NCBI GenBank assembly: GCA_949126835.1
Contig: OX421494.1
Coordinates: forward strand, 4,851,853-4,915,852
From: Anisus vortex
Taxonomy: Eukaryota > Mollusca > Gastropoda > Planorbidae
Direction of reading: 5' to 3'
Length of the DNA: 64,000 bases
Shown here in pieces: positions 46,629-59,478 of the stretch. The notes beneath the pieces were generated by a model. The model did no database searches. It had not been told where the DNA came from and saw only the letters and a program-made list of their open reading frames with translations. A program made the translations under genes and the position numbers. Within the stretch, counting starts at the first letter, position 1. Each line of letters starts with the position of its first letter.

Positions 46629-49004
46629 TCCCATACTTCCACTTATTTAACTTGTTATGTTTGGATTTTTTTGAAAAGTGTGTGTCCGAGATTGGGGGCT
46701 TATAAAAAGGGGCGTCTAGCCGAGACATGCAGTAACTCTCACTTGACGCCCTAATGGACATCTCCCCGAAGATCACAAGGCAGCGAAGCACCCCCACCCA
46801 CTCACACCCATCTCTCTATAGCCCCGTTTCTTTAGCACCCTCTTCTCTTTCCAACTATTCCGTCAGTAGCAGCACTACCCAGGCCCGCCCCAACAAACAC
46901 ACACACACACGCCCTTGTTGTTCACTCGAAGGGCGTCGGGGGTGGGTGTGGGGGGGAGAAAAGGTTGAGGCGGAGGGCACGCGTTGGTTACACCACTGAC
47001 CATCTGTCACTGTAGTATGTCTGAGGCGAGTTTTGGCAAGACCATCGTAATTACGGTGGTCTTGGTTTAGGGGTCCAACTGTGTTCTAAGGGAGGTAACT
47101 GAATAAATACAATGTGTTCTAAGGGAGGTAACTAGATAAATACAATATGTTGGGAAGACAAACAAAAAAAGTTTATCTAATATTATTATATCAGTGCCTG
47201 GCCCAACTGCAAATATTTGATTTACTGAGAGTAATTTTATAATCGTTTATTGTTGTTGCTTCGTGTGTGTGTGTGTTATTGTTTATAATACTTATGAATA
47301 GTCTACCTTGAAAAAAATCACGTTTAATTTTTAAAACGTCTGAACTACCTGACGGACACTTTGAAACGTCGACAAATACCTGCAAGGAGTTCTAAATATA
47401 GATTTCTATCTGGAACAAATTCCTAAACTTTAAAAAATTTTAAAAAATGTCGTTTGTTTCATAACTGTGGTTAAGTGAAAGAAGTTATCTTCTTTGTTTA
47501 GATTTAAAAAAAAAAAAGAAATCAAGATTGATACAAAACTCAATAATCTATAAGGGCCTACTATAGATGCATATAAAGCGTTCTTATCTTTTTCTCTACC
47601 CGCGATTCGCATCAGTTTCTTTGAAAATTAAAATTTATCAAAAAATGTATCTTTGTTCTATAATTTCTATACATATAACAGATATAACAACAAAACAAAT
47701 TTATTGAGCAATCTCAGATTTAGAACGTAGGAAAATGGTGTGTTTTTTTTAAAGTTATGTTAAAGATATCTTATTTCAAGGGGGATAATAAGTTTGTATT
47801 CTTTGTAATACTACTTGTGTTGATATTCAGTACAATTCTTTTATTTTGTTTATTGCATTTATACATTACATTAAAAAAAATATTTAACCACCTAAAGTAC
47901 CCTTCGTATTAAAAATAAAATACATAAAACTTAAAAAATATTTAATAATTATACATTCAATGTGCAATATAAAAAGCAGTTATTTTACTACGCATTAGTT
48001 GTATTACTAATTTATTTGTTCCAGTTTACTTAGCAGTTTCAAAATTACATTAATTTGCTAATTCTACTCTATTAAAAACATAATCCTGTGGGTAAGCCGA
48101 GTGGATTAAGAAGTTAGACATTTTCATAACTTTTTCTATTTCTAATAACTATACTCTCTTTAAAGTTGGGGAAAATGTCGTAGAATTAAGATCTACTATT
48201 GTTTAGAAGCCCCGTCAATTCTTGGGGTGGAAAGAATAGGCATATAACCTCCATTGTACTTTAAGAACATTTCTGCATTGACCGACTTTCCATCTTCCTG
48301 TTGATTAAAAACATGTCACGCAGACTCATTGCCAATTCCATCACATTCTACCCATTCCCTTTAATCCTTTTATATTAACTTCCTTTTTGTGTGCGGTTAA
48401 TTATCTCTCTGATCTCTTTCTACCTCCATATTTATATTTTATTTCTTTCACTTCCCCTCTTTCTCCCCCCCCCTAACCGTCTTTAATCAAACCTTTCACT
48501 GTCATTGTTGCAATACTTACCTGCTTTAGACCGTTACTATCTTACTTATATGTTAGGGCGGTTATTGCTTTATTTATTTGATTTGTCCCATGTTTGTAAA
48601 GTTTTAAATCATCAATTAGTTTTATATTTCTTAGTCTAGATATTATATCCGTGTTCTTAGTTGTATGTTAAATGCGCTCTGAGCTTACATTATGTTTGTT
48701 GGCTGCGCCATACAAATATTATTATTATTATTATCCTTCTCTAAATCAGTCAAGTAAACCTCTTCATTGATGCCCATGCTACCCCCTGTCTCAGAGTAAC
48801 TTCCCCTTTTAGCAACAATACGTATTGACAAATGTTGCCAATATTATAACTGACACCTTGGCAAATATTTATATGTAAATCAATAGACTATATCAAATTC
48901 ATAAATTATTTACATGGCCTTTGGTTTAAGTAATGAAGTCTTTCGCTTGAATTTGTTTTAGTGATTTGTACAATAATTATTATTACAATGAAAAGCCTAA
49001 CATT
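46629..49004. other. AT-rich noncoding DNA, nothing recognised
   Basis: A 40-bp direct duplication (TTCTAAGGGAGGTAACT) lies at 47084-47150 and a short (ATT)n near 48718-48733. No exon is supported. Confidence 0.5.
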
Positions 49005-49101
49005 AATATAAAAAAAGATGCAAGACTAGACTCGAACCACAAATGAGCGTAGGACGCAATAATCTTCTTTATAGAAGGAGCGTCTGTAATATATAAGATA
49101 A
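49005..49101 (+). mobile_element. 3'-terminal fragment of the dispersed non-LTR-like repeat
   Basis: Matches the last roughly 95 bp of the copy at 42505-42755, nearly identical from GAGCGTAGGACGC to AATATATAAGATAA. 5' truncation of this kind is typical of non-LTR copies. Confidence 0.5.
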
Positions 49102-49251
49102 CATGTGTTTTAAAAAATTTAATTAATTATTAAATGTACATTTTAAAATTTATTAACCTTTCCCGTACCGACCTACTTCTATCTATGCTGCCTTCAGTTC
49201 CGCTATATACGCGCCCGGGACTGTAAGGGTTAAAATATTCTAATAAAGTAT

Positions 49252-49534
49252 TGACATAAATTAATGTCATTTAGTACTGTCGTAAAGTCATAAAATACTG
49301 ACATAAATTAATGTCATTTAGTACTGTCGTAAAGTCATAAAATACTGACATAAGTTAATGTCATTTATTACTGTCGTAAAGTCATAAAATACTGACATAA
49401 ATTAATGTCATTTATTACTGTCGTAAAGTCATAAAATACTGACATAAATTAATGTCATTTATTACTGTCGTAAAGTCATAAAATACTGACATAAATTAAT
49501 GTCATTTAGTACTGTCGTAAAGTCATAAAGTACT
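49252..49534. repeat. 47-bp minisatellite, about 6 copies
   Basis: Each unit begins with the near-palindrome TGACATAAATTAATGTCA and continues with GTACTGTCGTAAAGTCAT. Units differ at one or two positions. Confidence 0.92.
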
Positions 49535-50483
49535 GTCAATTTTCATTCCTGTTAACATGGCGGCTAACACTATTGCCATAGCAGACATCAATCGCCAATT
49601 TTCCGTTTGTCTGTTAGTTTTTTCGCAGCATCTAGGGGAGAGAATGCCCAAATCCATAGTCCTTTAAAACAAATTGTATGGATTACTTACCTTGCACTAT
49701 TATATCGCCAACTTTCCAGGCCTCGCTCTAGTAGCACGCAAAATCAAAATAAATGTCTTATAGATAAATATATATATATATACATTTACAGGTCCTTTCT
49801 GTAGAATATTATTGCTAGCTTTCTGATTCATGTCTAAAATCAAATCTGCCAAATTATTTATTCGGAAGAAAATCGGTGCTTTGTCAAGAAGTTTGGGCCT
49901 AACATTTTGCACGTGTTCCATTCCAGCTTTTTCACTTTTATCAAATATCTTTATGTAAATTTTTTTTTGTTTGAAATACGGTAAATAGACTGATTTATGA
50001 ATCAACATATTTATTAGTTTTTTTATCAAATGCTTCATTTTAACTAGATGTCCAAATAAATAAAAACTTATGATTAACACATTAAATTTATCCACGAAAT
50101 ATTTAATGCATTAATTCTGGAATGTAAAACATCTGTTTGAGGTGGGATTTTTTGATGCATCAGACATTTTTTTTTTTACATATTAAGACTTTAAATAAAA
50201 TGTCAGTTATCTATTACAGTACGTATTTATTGTATTGGGCGTTATGCAACCTCTAAATCCCACAATATGTGTATGTTATATAAGCTCTATTGGGCATACT
50301 GTTTGTATGTTCCATACTCTGTATGCACTATTAAATACTGTATGTTTATAGTCGTATGTTCTATGTCGGCCTACTGTATGTTCTTTATTCTGAATGTACT
50401 GTGGTGCTGTGTGGTTTAGTTAGGGCTTACATTTGGAAGCACTAACCAAAACTCCCAGTACTTTCCAATACAAATGTTTTATT
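49535..50483. other. AT-rich noncoding DNA
   Basis: A minus-strand frame of 131 codons (49700-50095) is AT-driven and has no domain. Nothing else is recognised. Confidence 0.45.
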
Positions 50484-50491
50484 GTATAGGG

Positions 50492-50688
50492 CAGCGATGG
50501 CGAACCTATGGCACGCGTGCCACAGCCGGCACGCAGGGCCATTTCCGTGGGCACGCGAGCATTCGCTAAAAATGGAACAGTAAAGTTATGGTCTTTTGTT
50601 TTAATTGCCGTGTTGGCACGTTGAAAGAAAAAAGTTGATCTTGTATTGCACTTTGGGCACGCGGACGCAAAAAGGTTCGCCATCACTG
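50492..50688. mobile_element. hAT MITE (197 bp)
   Basis: The ends CAGCGATGGCGAACCT and (reverse-complemented) CAGTGATGGCGAACCT differ at one position. A perfect 8-bp target duplication GTATAGGG flanks it (50484-50491 and 50689-50696). The interior has no coding capacity and shares GGCACGCGTGCC with the relic at 22046. Confidence 0.93.
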
Positions 50689-52051
50689 GTATAGGGCCTC
50701 ATCTACGCCATCACTGGTATAGGGCCTCATCTACGCCATCACTGGTATAGGGCCTCATCTACGCCATCACTGGTATAGGGCCTCATCTACGCCATCACTG
50801 GTATAGGGCCTCATCTACGCCATCACTGGTATAGGGCCTCATCTACGCCATCACTGGTATAGGGCCTCATCTACGCCATCACTGGTATAGGGCCTCATCT
50901 ACGCCATCACTGGTATAGGGCCTCATCTACGCCATCACTGGTATAGGGCCTCATCTACGCCATCACTGGTATAGGGCCTCATCTACGCCATCACTGGTAT
51001 AGGGCCTCATCTACGCCATCACTGGTATAGGGCCTCATCTACGCCATCACTGGTATAGGGCCTCATCTACGCCATCACTGGTATAGGGCCTCATCTACGC
51101 CATCACTGGTATAGGGCCTCATCTACGCCATCACTGGTATAGGGCCTCATCTACGCCATCACTGGTATAGGGCCTCATCTACGCCATCACTGGTATAGGG
51201 CCTCATCTACGCCATCACTGGTATAGGGCCTCATCTACGCCATCACTGGTATAGGGCCTCATCTACGCCATCACTGGTATAGGGCCTCATCTACGCCATC
51301 ACTGGTATAGGGCCTCATCTACGCCATCACTGGTATAGGGCCTCATCTACGCCATCACTGGTATAGGGCCTCATCTACGCCATCACTGGTATAGGGCCTC
51401 ATCTACGCCATCACTGGTATAGGGCCTCATCTACGCCATCACTGGTATAGGGCCTCATCTACGCCATCACTGGTATAGGGCCTCATCTACGCCATCACTG
51501 GTATAGGGCCTCATCTACGCCATCACTGGTATAGGGCCTCATCTACGCCATCACTGGTATAGGGCCTCATCTACGCCATCACTGGTATAGGGCCTCATCT
51601 ACGCCATCACTGGTATAGGGCCTCATCTACGCCATCACTGGTATAGGGCCTCATCTACGCCATCACTGGTATAGGGCCTCATCTACGCCATCACTGGTAT
51701 AGGGCCTCATCTACGCCATCACTGGTATAGGGCCTCATCTACGCCATCACTGGTATAGGGCCTCATCTACGCCATCACTGGTATAGGGCCTCATCTACGC
51801 CATCACTGGTATAGGGCCTCATCTACGCCATCACTGGTATAGGGCCTCATCTACGCCATCACTGGTATAGGGCCTCATCTACGCCATCACTGGTATAGGG
51901 CCTCATCTACGCCATCACTGGTATAGGGCCTCATCTACGCCATCACTGGTATAGGGCCTCATCTACGCCATCACTGGTATAGGGCCTCATCTACGCCATC
52001 ACTGGTATAGGGCCTCATCTACGCCATCACTGGTATAGGGCCTCATCTACG
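50681..52051. repeat. 28-bp minisatellite, 49 copies, almost perfectly homogeneous
   Basis: The period is exactly 28 bp: starts at 50681 and 52025 are 1,344 bp, or 48 periods, apart, and the last unit lacks one base. I saw no variant unit. The unit consists of the last 8 bp of the adjacent MITE (CATCACTG), its target duplication (GTATAGGG) and 12 bp of flank. Confidence 0.97.
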
Positions 52052-52149
52052 AGACAGGTACCCAGTGTTTAGTTTGCCACTGGCATAAGCACTAGAACGT
52101 TACACACAATGACAATAGTGAGACACAAGGTGTAGACTTAGACCTTAAA

Positions 52150-52658
52150 AGCCTGGGTAGGCAGAGTGACCAGAATCAAAGGTCTTGGTGGGCAGAGTGA
52201 CCAGAATCAAAAGTCTTGCTGGGCAGAGTGACCAGAATCAAAGGTCTTGGTGGGCAGAATGACCAGAATCAAAGGTCTTGGTGGGCAGAGTGACCAGAAT
52301 CAAAGGTCTTGGTGGGCAGAATGACCAGAATCAAAGGTCTTGGTGGGCAGAGTGACCAGAATCAAAGGTCTTGGTGGGCAGAATGACCAGAATCAAAGGT
52401 CTTGGTGGGCAGAGTGACCAGAATCAAAGGTCTTGGTGGGCAGAATGACCAGAATCAAAGGTCTTGGTGGGCAGAGTGACCAGAATCAAAGGTCTTGGTG
52501 GGCAGAATGACCAGAATCAAAGGTCTTGGTGGGCAGAATGACCAGAATCAAAGGTCTGGGTGGGCAGAATGACCAGAATCAAAGGTCTTGGTGGGCAGAG
52601 TGACCAGAATCAAAGGTCTTGGTGGGCAGAGTGACTAGAATCAAAGGTCTTGGTGGAC
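52150..52658. repeat. 31-bp minisatellite, about 16 copies
   Basis: Units contain GGTCTTGGTGGGCAG followed by AGTGACCAGAATCAAA or AATGACCAGAATCAAA. The AGTG and AATG forms alternate through much of the array, giving a 62-bp dimeric higher-order repeat. Confidence 0.94.
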
Positions 52659-55234
52659 TGTTTGCTCTATATTTTGTATGAATTACGTGGCATAGGCAAA
52701 CTGTATGTTCTATATTGTGTACGTTCTATATTATATTTGGTCAATTAGTTGCGTGTTTCTATATACTGTTTATGCTATATTTTTGGTACGAAGAGATTGT
52801 GTGATCCTGACGATGCTCCCCCGTCACTAATTTCCCGTTTTCAAACACATACCATAATAATAATAATAATAATGAACCTAAATCTTACATAACATAACGT
52901 TTTAAAATTGTTAGCTTTTAATATTATTTACATAATTCAGTCTTTAAAAATTAACAAAATGTGAAAATATGAAAACCACGTTCTATTTCTGGAACTCTTC
53001 TGGAACAGGGTTGTAAGATTAAAAAAAAGACTCCATCTGTCAGACTCTTGTGTTAATTGGCTATATATTTTCCGCAATGTAAGTTTTCTATACCATTCAA
53101 CATGTTATATATGTTTATACTATTGCATCTCTACTATAGTATCTAAACAAATACTGACAACGTTTTTGGAAACGGTTTGTAGGCTGTAACCATTAAGGCA
53201 TTTTGTCAAATGTTTGCGTTTGAGATTGTTGTTGTTTTCTTACTTGATTACACAATTAGTTTTGAGTGCAGTAAGAGGAGGTTAACCTGAACAGCTGATT
53301 CAGTGGTGGAGGAACGTTCTGCTGTGCTCATGGACGTTCGCAGAGGATGGTTTCGTAGAGTGTGTCACTTGTGCCACGACGTCCCAAAGATTTTTTTTTA
53401 AAAACAAATAATCCTCCTATGCGGTCGAACTTAGTATATGTTAGTTTCATACGGACTTGCCCGCCCCCTCCCCCATCATCCTTAATTTCCACATATGTCT
53501 GCGAACGCCTGTGGATGTTTTAAGATGTCAACAATTTGTGTTAGGTACAAATAAATTTTACAATGTGTTACGTTAAAAAATATATTGAATCATTACTGTA
53601 GTATGTTATATTGTGTTACGTCAAAAGTATATTCGATTATTATTTTAATATGTTATATTGTGTTATGCCACAAATATAATATTCGATTATAACTATAATA
53701 TGTTATATTGTGTTACGTTAAATTCTTGTCGATTATTACTAAAACATGTTATTAGCCTATGTATCAAGTTAAAATCGTTAAATTCATTATTACTGTACAA
53801 TGTTATTTTCTGGTGTTATGCTAAGTAGCCGATGGTTCAATTCTTATATTTATAAACACAAATAAAACAAACATACAGGCTATTTTAAGTTCATTTCCAT
53901 TTAATTATTTATATAAAAATAAAATGTGTACACAGTGACATTATTGGCTGTTAAATGATATTACAACAATCTTTCATTCACTGTGCAGTAATCCACTGGT
54001 TAAAAAAAAAAAATTAAATAAGTAAGTTTTAATCCAAAAATACAAACTAATGTTTGAATTGTCCAATCACATGGCTCGTATCATGGAAGCTTAAGAGACT
54101 TGAAATTTGATTGGGCCAACAAAATTTTTTATACGAGTCATTGAAATAATTTTTTTTTTAAATATAAAAATGATTGCTTCTTTGAAAGTATTAAACTAGC
54201 CAATATAATTTCGTAATTGAATGGGGGTTGGGGACTGGGGGTGGGGGGAGTAGGGTGCAGATCAAGACCACTTCCATGTCAAGGGACAAACAAACGTACA
54301 CATGTGCAAGTTGACATCAATAATTATGACAAAAAGATTAATGGGAATACACATTTGCAAATAGGTATGTGTGTGTGTGAAGATGTCAAAGGTCACTTTA
54401 CAATTTAGTAGCAGACGTTGCTCAACAAAAGAAACAAAAGTTACATGGAAAACAAAAAGTTACATTCAAAAAATTACTTGAAACAAAAGCGAAAGAAAGT
54501 GTAAATTCCACGAGTTTGTAATACATGAATTGATTAATGTCATTAAACCAAATACAAATTATCAATAAAAAAAACATGGATTAAAAATAATGTTGTTGTT
54601 GTTGTTTTTTCAGCAGACGCTTCAAGTTACGTGAAAAGTGAAAGGGTTAAAAATAACTTTGGCTTTGACGTGTACTGACACACGAAAATCTGGCAACAGG
54701 CAAACTTGTGGTAGGATTGATTGGTTTTCTTTCTTTTTTTAGTGCTGCTAGCAAATGCCGGCTTGTAATTGGTATTAGGTAAAAGTGTTGAGATGTACAC
54801 GCACTTCTTTTAAAAAAAACAAAAAAAAACAAATTGGTATAACCATAGATATGGTGTAAATTTTCTTCTTCATTTATGCAAAAAAAAAATGTAAACTTGT
54901 TAATCGTTCAATGTTTCGTTTTATTGTTTTTTTGCAAGAGTGTGATGACGCAATAGCCTCTTTCTCATCCCATCATCAATTTATAGAACTCTGCAAAAAT
55001 AGTTTAAGTAGGTCAGTGATTAAGTAGGCAAAACAAAATATATATTTATTTGTTTCTACATGCAAGTACATCGCATGCTTTAAAATATACATGATTAAGA
55101 AATAAGTTGGTGGAGATGGCATCATACACATGCAAGTTCAATGTGCTTTGTGCACGGGGTTACAAAGCATGCATCCAAAAATATGCAAAGTAACATTTAG
55201 AAATATTGTATAGAGAAATAATAATCTTTTAATA

Positions 55235-55236
<2 letters not shown>
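52659..55236. other. AT-rich noncoding DNA with small repeats
   Basis: (AAT)n lies at about 52855-52874. A degenerate tandem repeat of about 48 bp (ATGTTATATTGTGTTACG) spans about 53555-53770. No exon is supported. Confidence 0.5.

Positions 55237-55312
<76 letters not shown>
55237..55312. repeat. (TA)n microsatellite
   Basis: About 38 uninterrupted TA dinucleotides. Confidence 0.93.
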
Positions 55313-55319
<7 letters not shown>

Positions 55320-56034
55320 TGATATAGAATGCCTTTACGGTTTTTGTATCCTGATAAAATATTTCCTAGTATATTCCAAGAATAACAAGACTCTCTATAT
55401 ATATAGTCTATATAGTTTGGGTTAAGATGAATCCCTTTTTTTTAACATGTTATAGATTTAATTTAAAGTAAAGGTGTTAATTTGTTTTATTTGTAAATTT
55501 TAATTACATCTCCATCTTGAGTCTATATTTTTAGAACTTTGTAGTAGGGCCTACTGGTCAGTTTATTGAAAATGTATTAAAAGTAAGCACGTGGTTTAAA
55601 CAAATCTAGTCACAAACTTAATTTCTTTTACTACAAATTTGTGTTTTTACTGACTATTTTTATGATAATTGTGAATACCGCCAAAACAGCCATACAGATT
55701 TTAATCGTTCATAAAGCCCGCCCGCATGACCTGTCATTCAGCTTCAGGAAGTGACGTAAAATGTCAAGGCCCAATATGACCTATAAAATAGTATACATAC
55801 ATCTTTCTTTGTTCCAATTTGTTTTGGGTTTACTATACAGGCCTACAATATGTTAATTAAACTCAAGCTGTTTTAACCATTCTAGTATTTTTTTTATTTC
55901 TCTCCAACGTGCGTAAGTTAGTATTGGAGTTTTTATAATTATGCTCATTTTTATTTTAAATTTCAACACTTGAAAGCAATAATTCACTAAGAATTGATTG
56001 TGTTATTGAAAAGTTATCTTTTCTTACACATTCC
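55313..56034. other. AT-rich noncoding DNA
   Basis: No feature recognised. Confidence 0.5.
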
Positions 56035-56131
56035 CAGCGGGCACAACACGTTGTATCGACGAAGAAAAAAAAACGTGAAAATCACGAAAGCACGGGGTAA
56101 TCACGTTTTTCCCCCGTCGATACGACGTGGT
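56035..56131. mobile_element. Hairpin MITE, copy 2
   Basis: The left arm CAGCGGGCACAACACGTTG and the right arm CCGTCGATACGACGTGG match copy 1 at 18882. The loop is longer, and the outer part of the right arm has diverged. Confidence 0.6.
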
Positions 56132-57198
56132 TTGGGGGTTACAGGTGCTCCTTCTATAAAGAAAATGATTGCGTACTTATTGCTACTATTATTCTTAGCA
56201 GAAGTAATGCTATTATTATTATCATTCACTTTTGTACACCACTAGGCTGTATTTATATTATGTGATACTAATAAGTAACAAGACAAGATACAGGCATAAT
56301 AAGATACTAAGGACGATAACAACAAGGGATGTGGTACTTTCCCATTATATTTCAGCTATATAAGTACAATATGTCACACAAGCACACACACAAAGAAAAA
56401 AACCCAGCTTGAAATGAAATGGAAGACACACACAAAGTGTTTTATTACTTTTCATTGACACATATTTATTGATTTCATTTATATGAAACACAAACAGATA
56501 GAAACCCAACGAAATATTAACACAGGAAAAAAAAGTTGAAATTTTAATGTTTTTGTCCCGTGCTTTTAAATATTATAATCATTGGACAAAATTTTGAACA
56601 GACAAAAAGTGCGAAACAATAATTAGGTGTTTGTTTATATACTTTTTGTGTTGTTTATTTATTTTTTGTCCTCGTTTCGTGTTAGTGTAGGCTCGCCACA
56701 AGACAACAGAATCAAAGACTAATCGATAGATAATACTTTCAAAACTTTTAAAAGTTTGTGTAAACTTCTCTGGAGTTTTCCTTTTTTTTTTTTACATTAA
56801 GAAACATAATAATGAAGAAAAAAAAACAGCAGACGACATCCATACTGGCAGACGCATACAGAAATTTATCACAAATCTTTGTTGTTTGTTGTTTTTCCCA
56901 TTATTAATGCAGAGATGGTTTGATGGGCGCCATTTTTTTAACCAAGGGGTAGGGGGACGCTGTTTGCTATAATATAAAATTTGTTACAACAGTACACTGT
57001 ACAAGACGGAAAAAGGGGGAGGTAATAAAAAGAAACACTTTCAAGCAGCAGACGACATCGAGTTTTTTTTATTCCTTTTATTAAAGTTTTTATGTTGATG
57101 AAAATTTGTTAGAAATTTTTTTTAAATTTTGTTTCGTAAAAACTTTGAAAAAAAAGGATTTGAAAACAGTTGTCACGGTAAATTTTGTGAATATTTTT
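56132..57198. other. AT-rich DNA, possibly 3' UTR of a minus-strand gene
   Basis: If the exon at 57199-57283 is real, this stretch would be its 3' untranslated region. Two AATAAA signals on the minus strand lie near 57068-57080. Confidence 0.35.
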
Positions 57199-57283
57199 TT
57201 AAATATTGGGGAGGTCAAAGGTTTTAGATGAAGGTGAACTCATAGATATAGGCTTCAATTTGAGCACATCAGGTTTCGGAACT
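57199..57283 (-). CDS. Possible 3'-terminal exon of an unidentified gene
   Basis: On the minus strand an excellent acceptor (CTTTTCTTCTTTACAG) is followed by 85 nt open to a TAA at 57199-57201. The reading is VPKPDVLKLKPISM then SSPSSKTFDLPNI. The first nucleotide completes a codon split 2+1. Base composition is more balanced than in the flanks, and AATAAA signals follow. I do not recognise the peptide. It could belong to the same minus-strand gene as the EF-hand exon, but the phases require at least one exon between them, which I could not find, and the peptide does not resemble the usual end of troponin C. It may equally be another gene or a chance frame. Confidence 0.35.
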
Positions 57284-58803
57284 CTGTAAAGAAGAAAAGA
57301 GAACTCTAGGTGGTGCATTTCATTACCATGGCAACAAAAAAAAAAATTGAAAGATAAATTCATAACACTAAACAAACATGGACAGGCCGTAAATTTGTCA
57401 ACGGTTTTCAAATTGTAATAAGAATTTAATTTTTTTTTAAAATCTGCAAATTATTTACTGAGAAAATTCTTCACATGAGAAAACGGTTCTGGTGAAAAGT
57501 TGACGCTTTATTTAATCCTGACATATTTTTGGGAATGCCTTTTGTCTGGCACCAAAAAATCAGAACTTGCCCTAACAATTAACCTTTTGAAGAAAAAAAA
57601 GACTTTAACTATGTGCAAAGGAGGGAGGGGGTCTACTAGGCAAAATTTGAGAGACACTACCATTGCCAAACTTAACTCACAAACTTGATGCACACGACGT
57701 AATACAAAAAAAAAGTTATTTACAAATTTTCGGCCGTGTCGACTAAGCTATAAATCTATTAAAAAGTAAAAGAAAAAAAAAAGAAACGCATGCAAAATAA
57801 ATAAACAACACAGCATAGAAACGCCTAACTACATTTAAACGCTTGAAAAAACACACACACACTCACACTCAAAACGCACACATCACAGACACACACACGC
57901 ACACACTCCGTGCTAATCTCTGTAGCGCCTAATTTGATTTTCAGCTGGGGTGGCACACGTCAGGCCTGCAGTAGTGTGATCCGTGTGTTCAATGGGCGGG
58001 GCTAAGCCAATCTACACACACACAGTAAAATAGCTCTCTTATAGTCGGAGGTGGTTCTCTTTTTTTCTTTCTTTCTTTAAAAAGTAAAAGATTAGATCTA
58101 TGCGAGAAAAGTTTTATGTTGCATGCTTTGTTCGAGAGACATGAAGCAACGAGAATTTGGAGATATGTTTATGACGATAATTGTGTGTGAGTGCTGATAA
58201 CATAGGTGTGCTGATGTTATCGGGGTGTTTGATACGCCTAGATAACTCATTTGTATGACTTAATTACTTGACTTGAAATGAATGCCACATTAATACAAAT
58301 TATCCTTGAGCTTTGTTACACTTTTAATAAATGTATATATTATTCACATTTGTTTAAAAAGAGCTAATTTTATGTATATGCCTACTTGTAATTGAAATAG
58401 ATGTAAAACAGAGCGTATCACTAACTAAATATTTATGTTTGGGTACTCATAAAATTATTATTTGTATGTGTACTTTCATTTATATAGAGCAGTGAACGCG
58501 AGATGGAGGTCGAGTTGGCAACAGAGAGGGGAAAGGGGGGGGGGGGGGGTAAACGCAATGCAAGAAAGAAAGCAAACTTTCAAAAACTCTAATCTACGGA
58601 GAAAAATAAAACAAAAAACGAAACAAACTTTAAAAAAATAAAAATATTTTAAGAGTTGGTATCAAAATGAATGAATGCTAAAAAAAAAAAATTTGGTGAG
58701 TGAATGATGGTTAAACTTAAATATACACATATAGATTATGTTTGTAATGATTATGATGAAACTGAAGATTAAGACAATGGACATATTTACATATATTATG
58801 GTA
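57284..58803. other. AT-rich noncoding DNA with AC tract
   Basis: An (AC)n-like tract lies at about 57850-57907 and a G-run near 58537-58549. It is probably intronic if the minus-strand exons belong together. Confidence 0.45.
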
Positions 58804-59021
58804 CAGTGGCGAAGCTAGGGGAGGGGTTGGGGGGGGGGGGATAGGTCAAAATTCGGAAGTCCCACCGGGCCCCTACTTGAGGGGGGGGGCCCTACTTGAG
58901 GGGGGCCCCCAAAGGAGTGTCCGAATTGTTTTTTCTCATGTCATAATGTCGAATGTCAAAATGCAGGGGACCCTAAAGAGGCCAAGCCCCCCGGGCCCCC
59001 GAATCCCTAGAAACGGCACTG
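58804..59021. mobile_element. hAT MITE (218 bp)
   Basis: The left end is CAGTGGCGAAGCTAGGG. The right end, reverse-complemented, is CAGTGCCGTTTCTAGGG, agreeing at 13 of 17. A perfect 8-bp target duplication TTATGGTA flanks it (58796-58803 and 59022-59029). The interior is rich in G- and C-runs. Confidence 0.9.
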
Positions 59022-59196
59022 TTATGGTACATACACAAACATATGCACATACATTTTACACTATGACAGTCTCTGCCTGACCTGCTTACCGCAGTAGTCA
59101 TAGATAAGAAAGAAATAAACTCTACACATATTGATCATCATTAGATATACTGTAATAAACTCTAAAATACTTAGATGGACTTTGACAAACTCTGAC

Positions 59197-59478
59197 CAAA
59201 TACTATAATAAGATAAACCGCTTGCTCTATTTTTAGAGCTTATAATATGTTATTTTTCCCGTGCGCAACCAATAAGGATGTCTTGAATGACTACGATTGC
59301 ATTAAAGGTTTCCGCTGTATTCTATTTTAATTTTAATTTTCCATTGAAAAAATCATAGCGAATTACTAAGCCGGAAGTCTAGAGGACTTAGTGCGATCGG
59401 GAATTCCGAAACTAAGTGTTTCAAGTTATCAAATAGCAGAAATATCAAAGCAAGCGGTCCATCTTTTTATAGTCTTTG
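59197..59478. mobile_element. MITE, CTATAATAAG family, complete copy
   Basis: 282 bp, same family as 8153-8429. The left end is CAAATACTATAATAAGATAA. The right end, reverse-complemented, is CAAAGACTATAAAAAGATGG. The core GTGCGCAACCAATAAG and the CTCTATTTTTAGAG hairpin are present. Confidence 0.75.

Noticed and set aside
50681..52051. Regular 28-bp repeats that could look like a CRISPR array
   Set aside because: The units are directly adjacent with no spacers, and the genome is eukaryotic. It is a minisatellite.
57461..57480. Minus-strand acceptor-like GTGAAG followed by AATTTTCTCAG, which would add EFSQ and a stop after the EF-hand exon
   Set aside because: Weak pyrimidine tract, and a very short product unlike the family C-terminus.
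58877..59080. 67-codon open frame
   Set aside because: It lies mostly within a hAT MITE and across its G/C runs.
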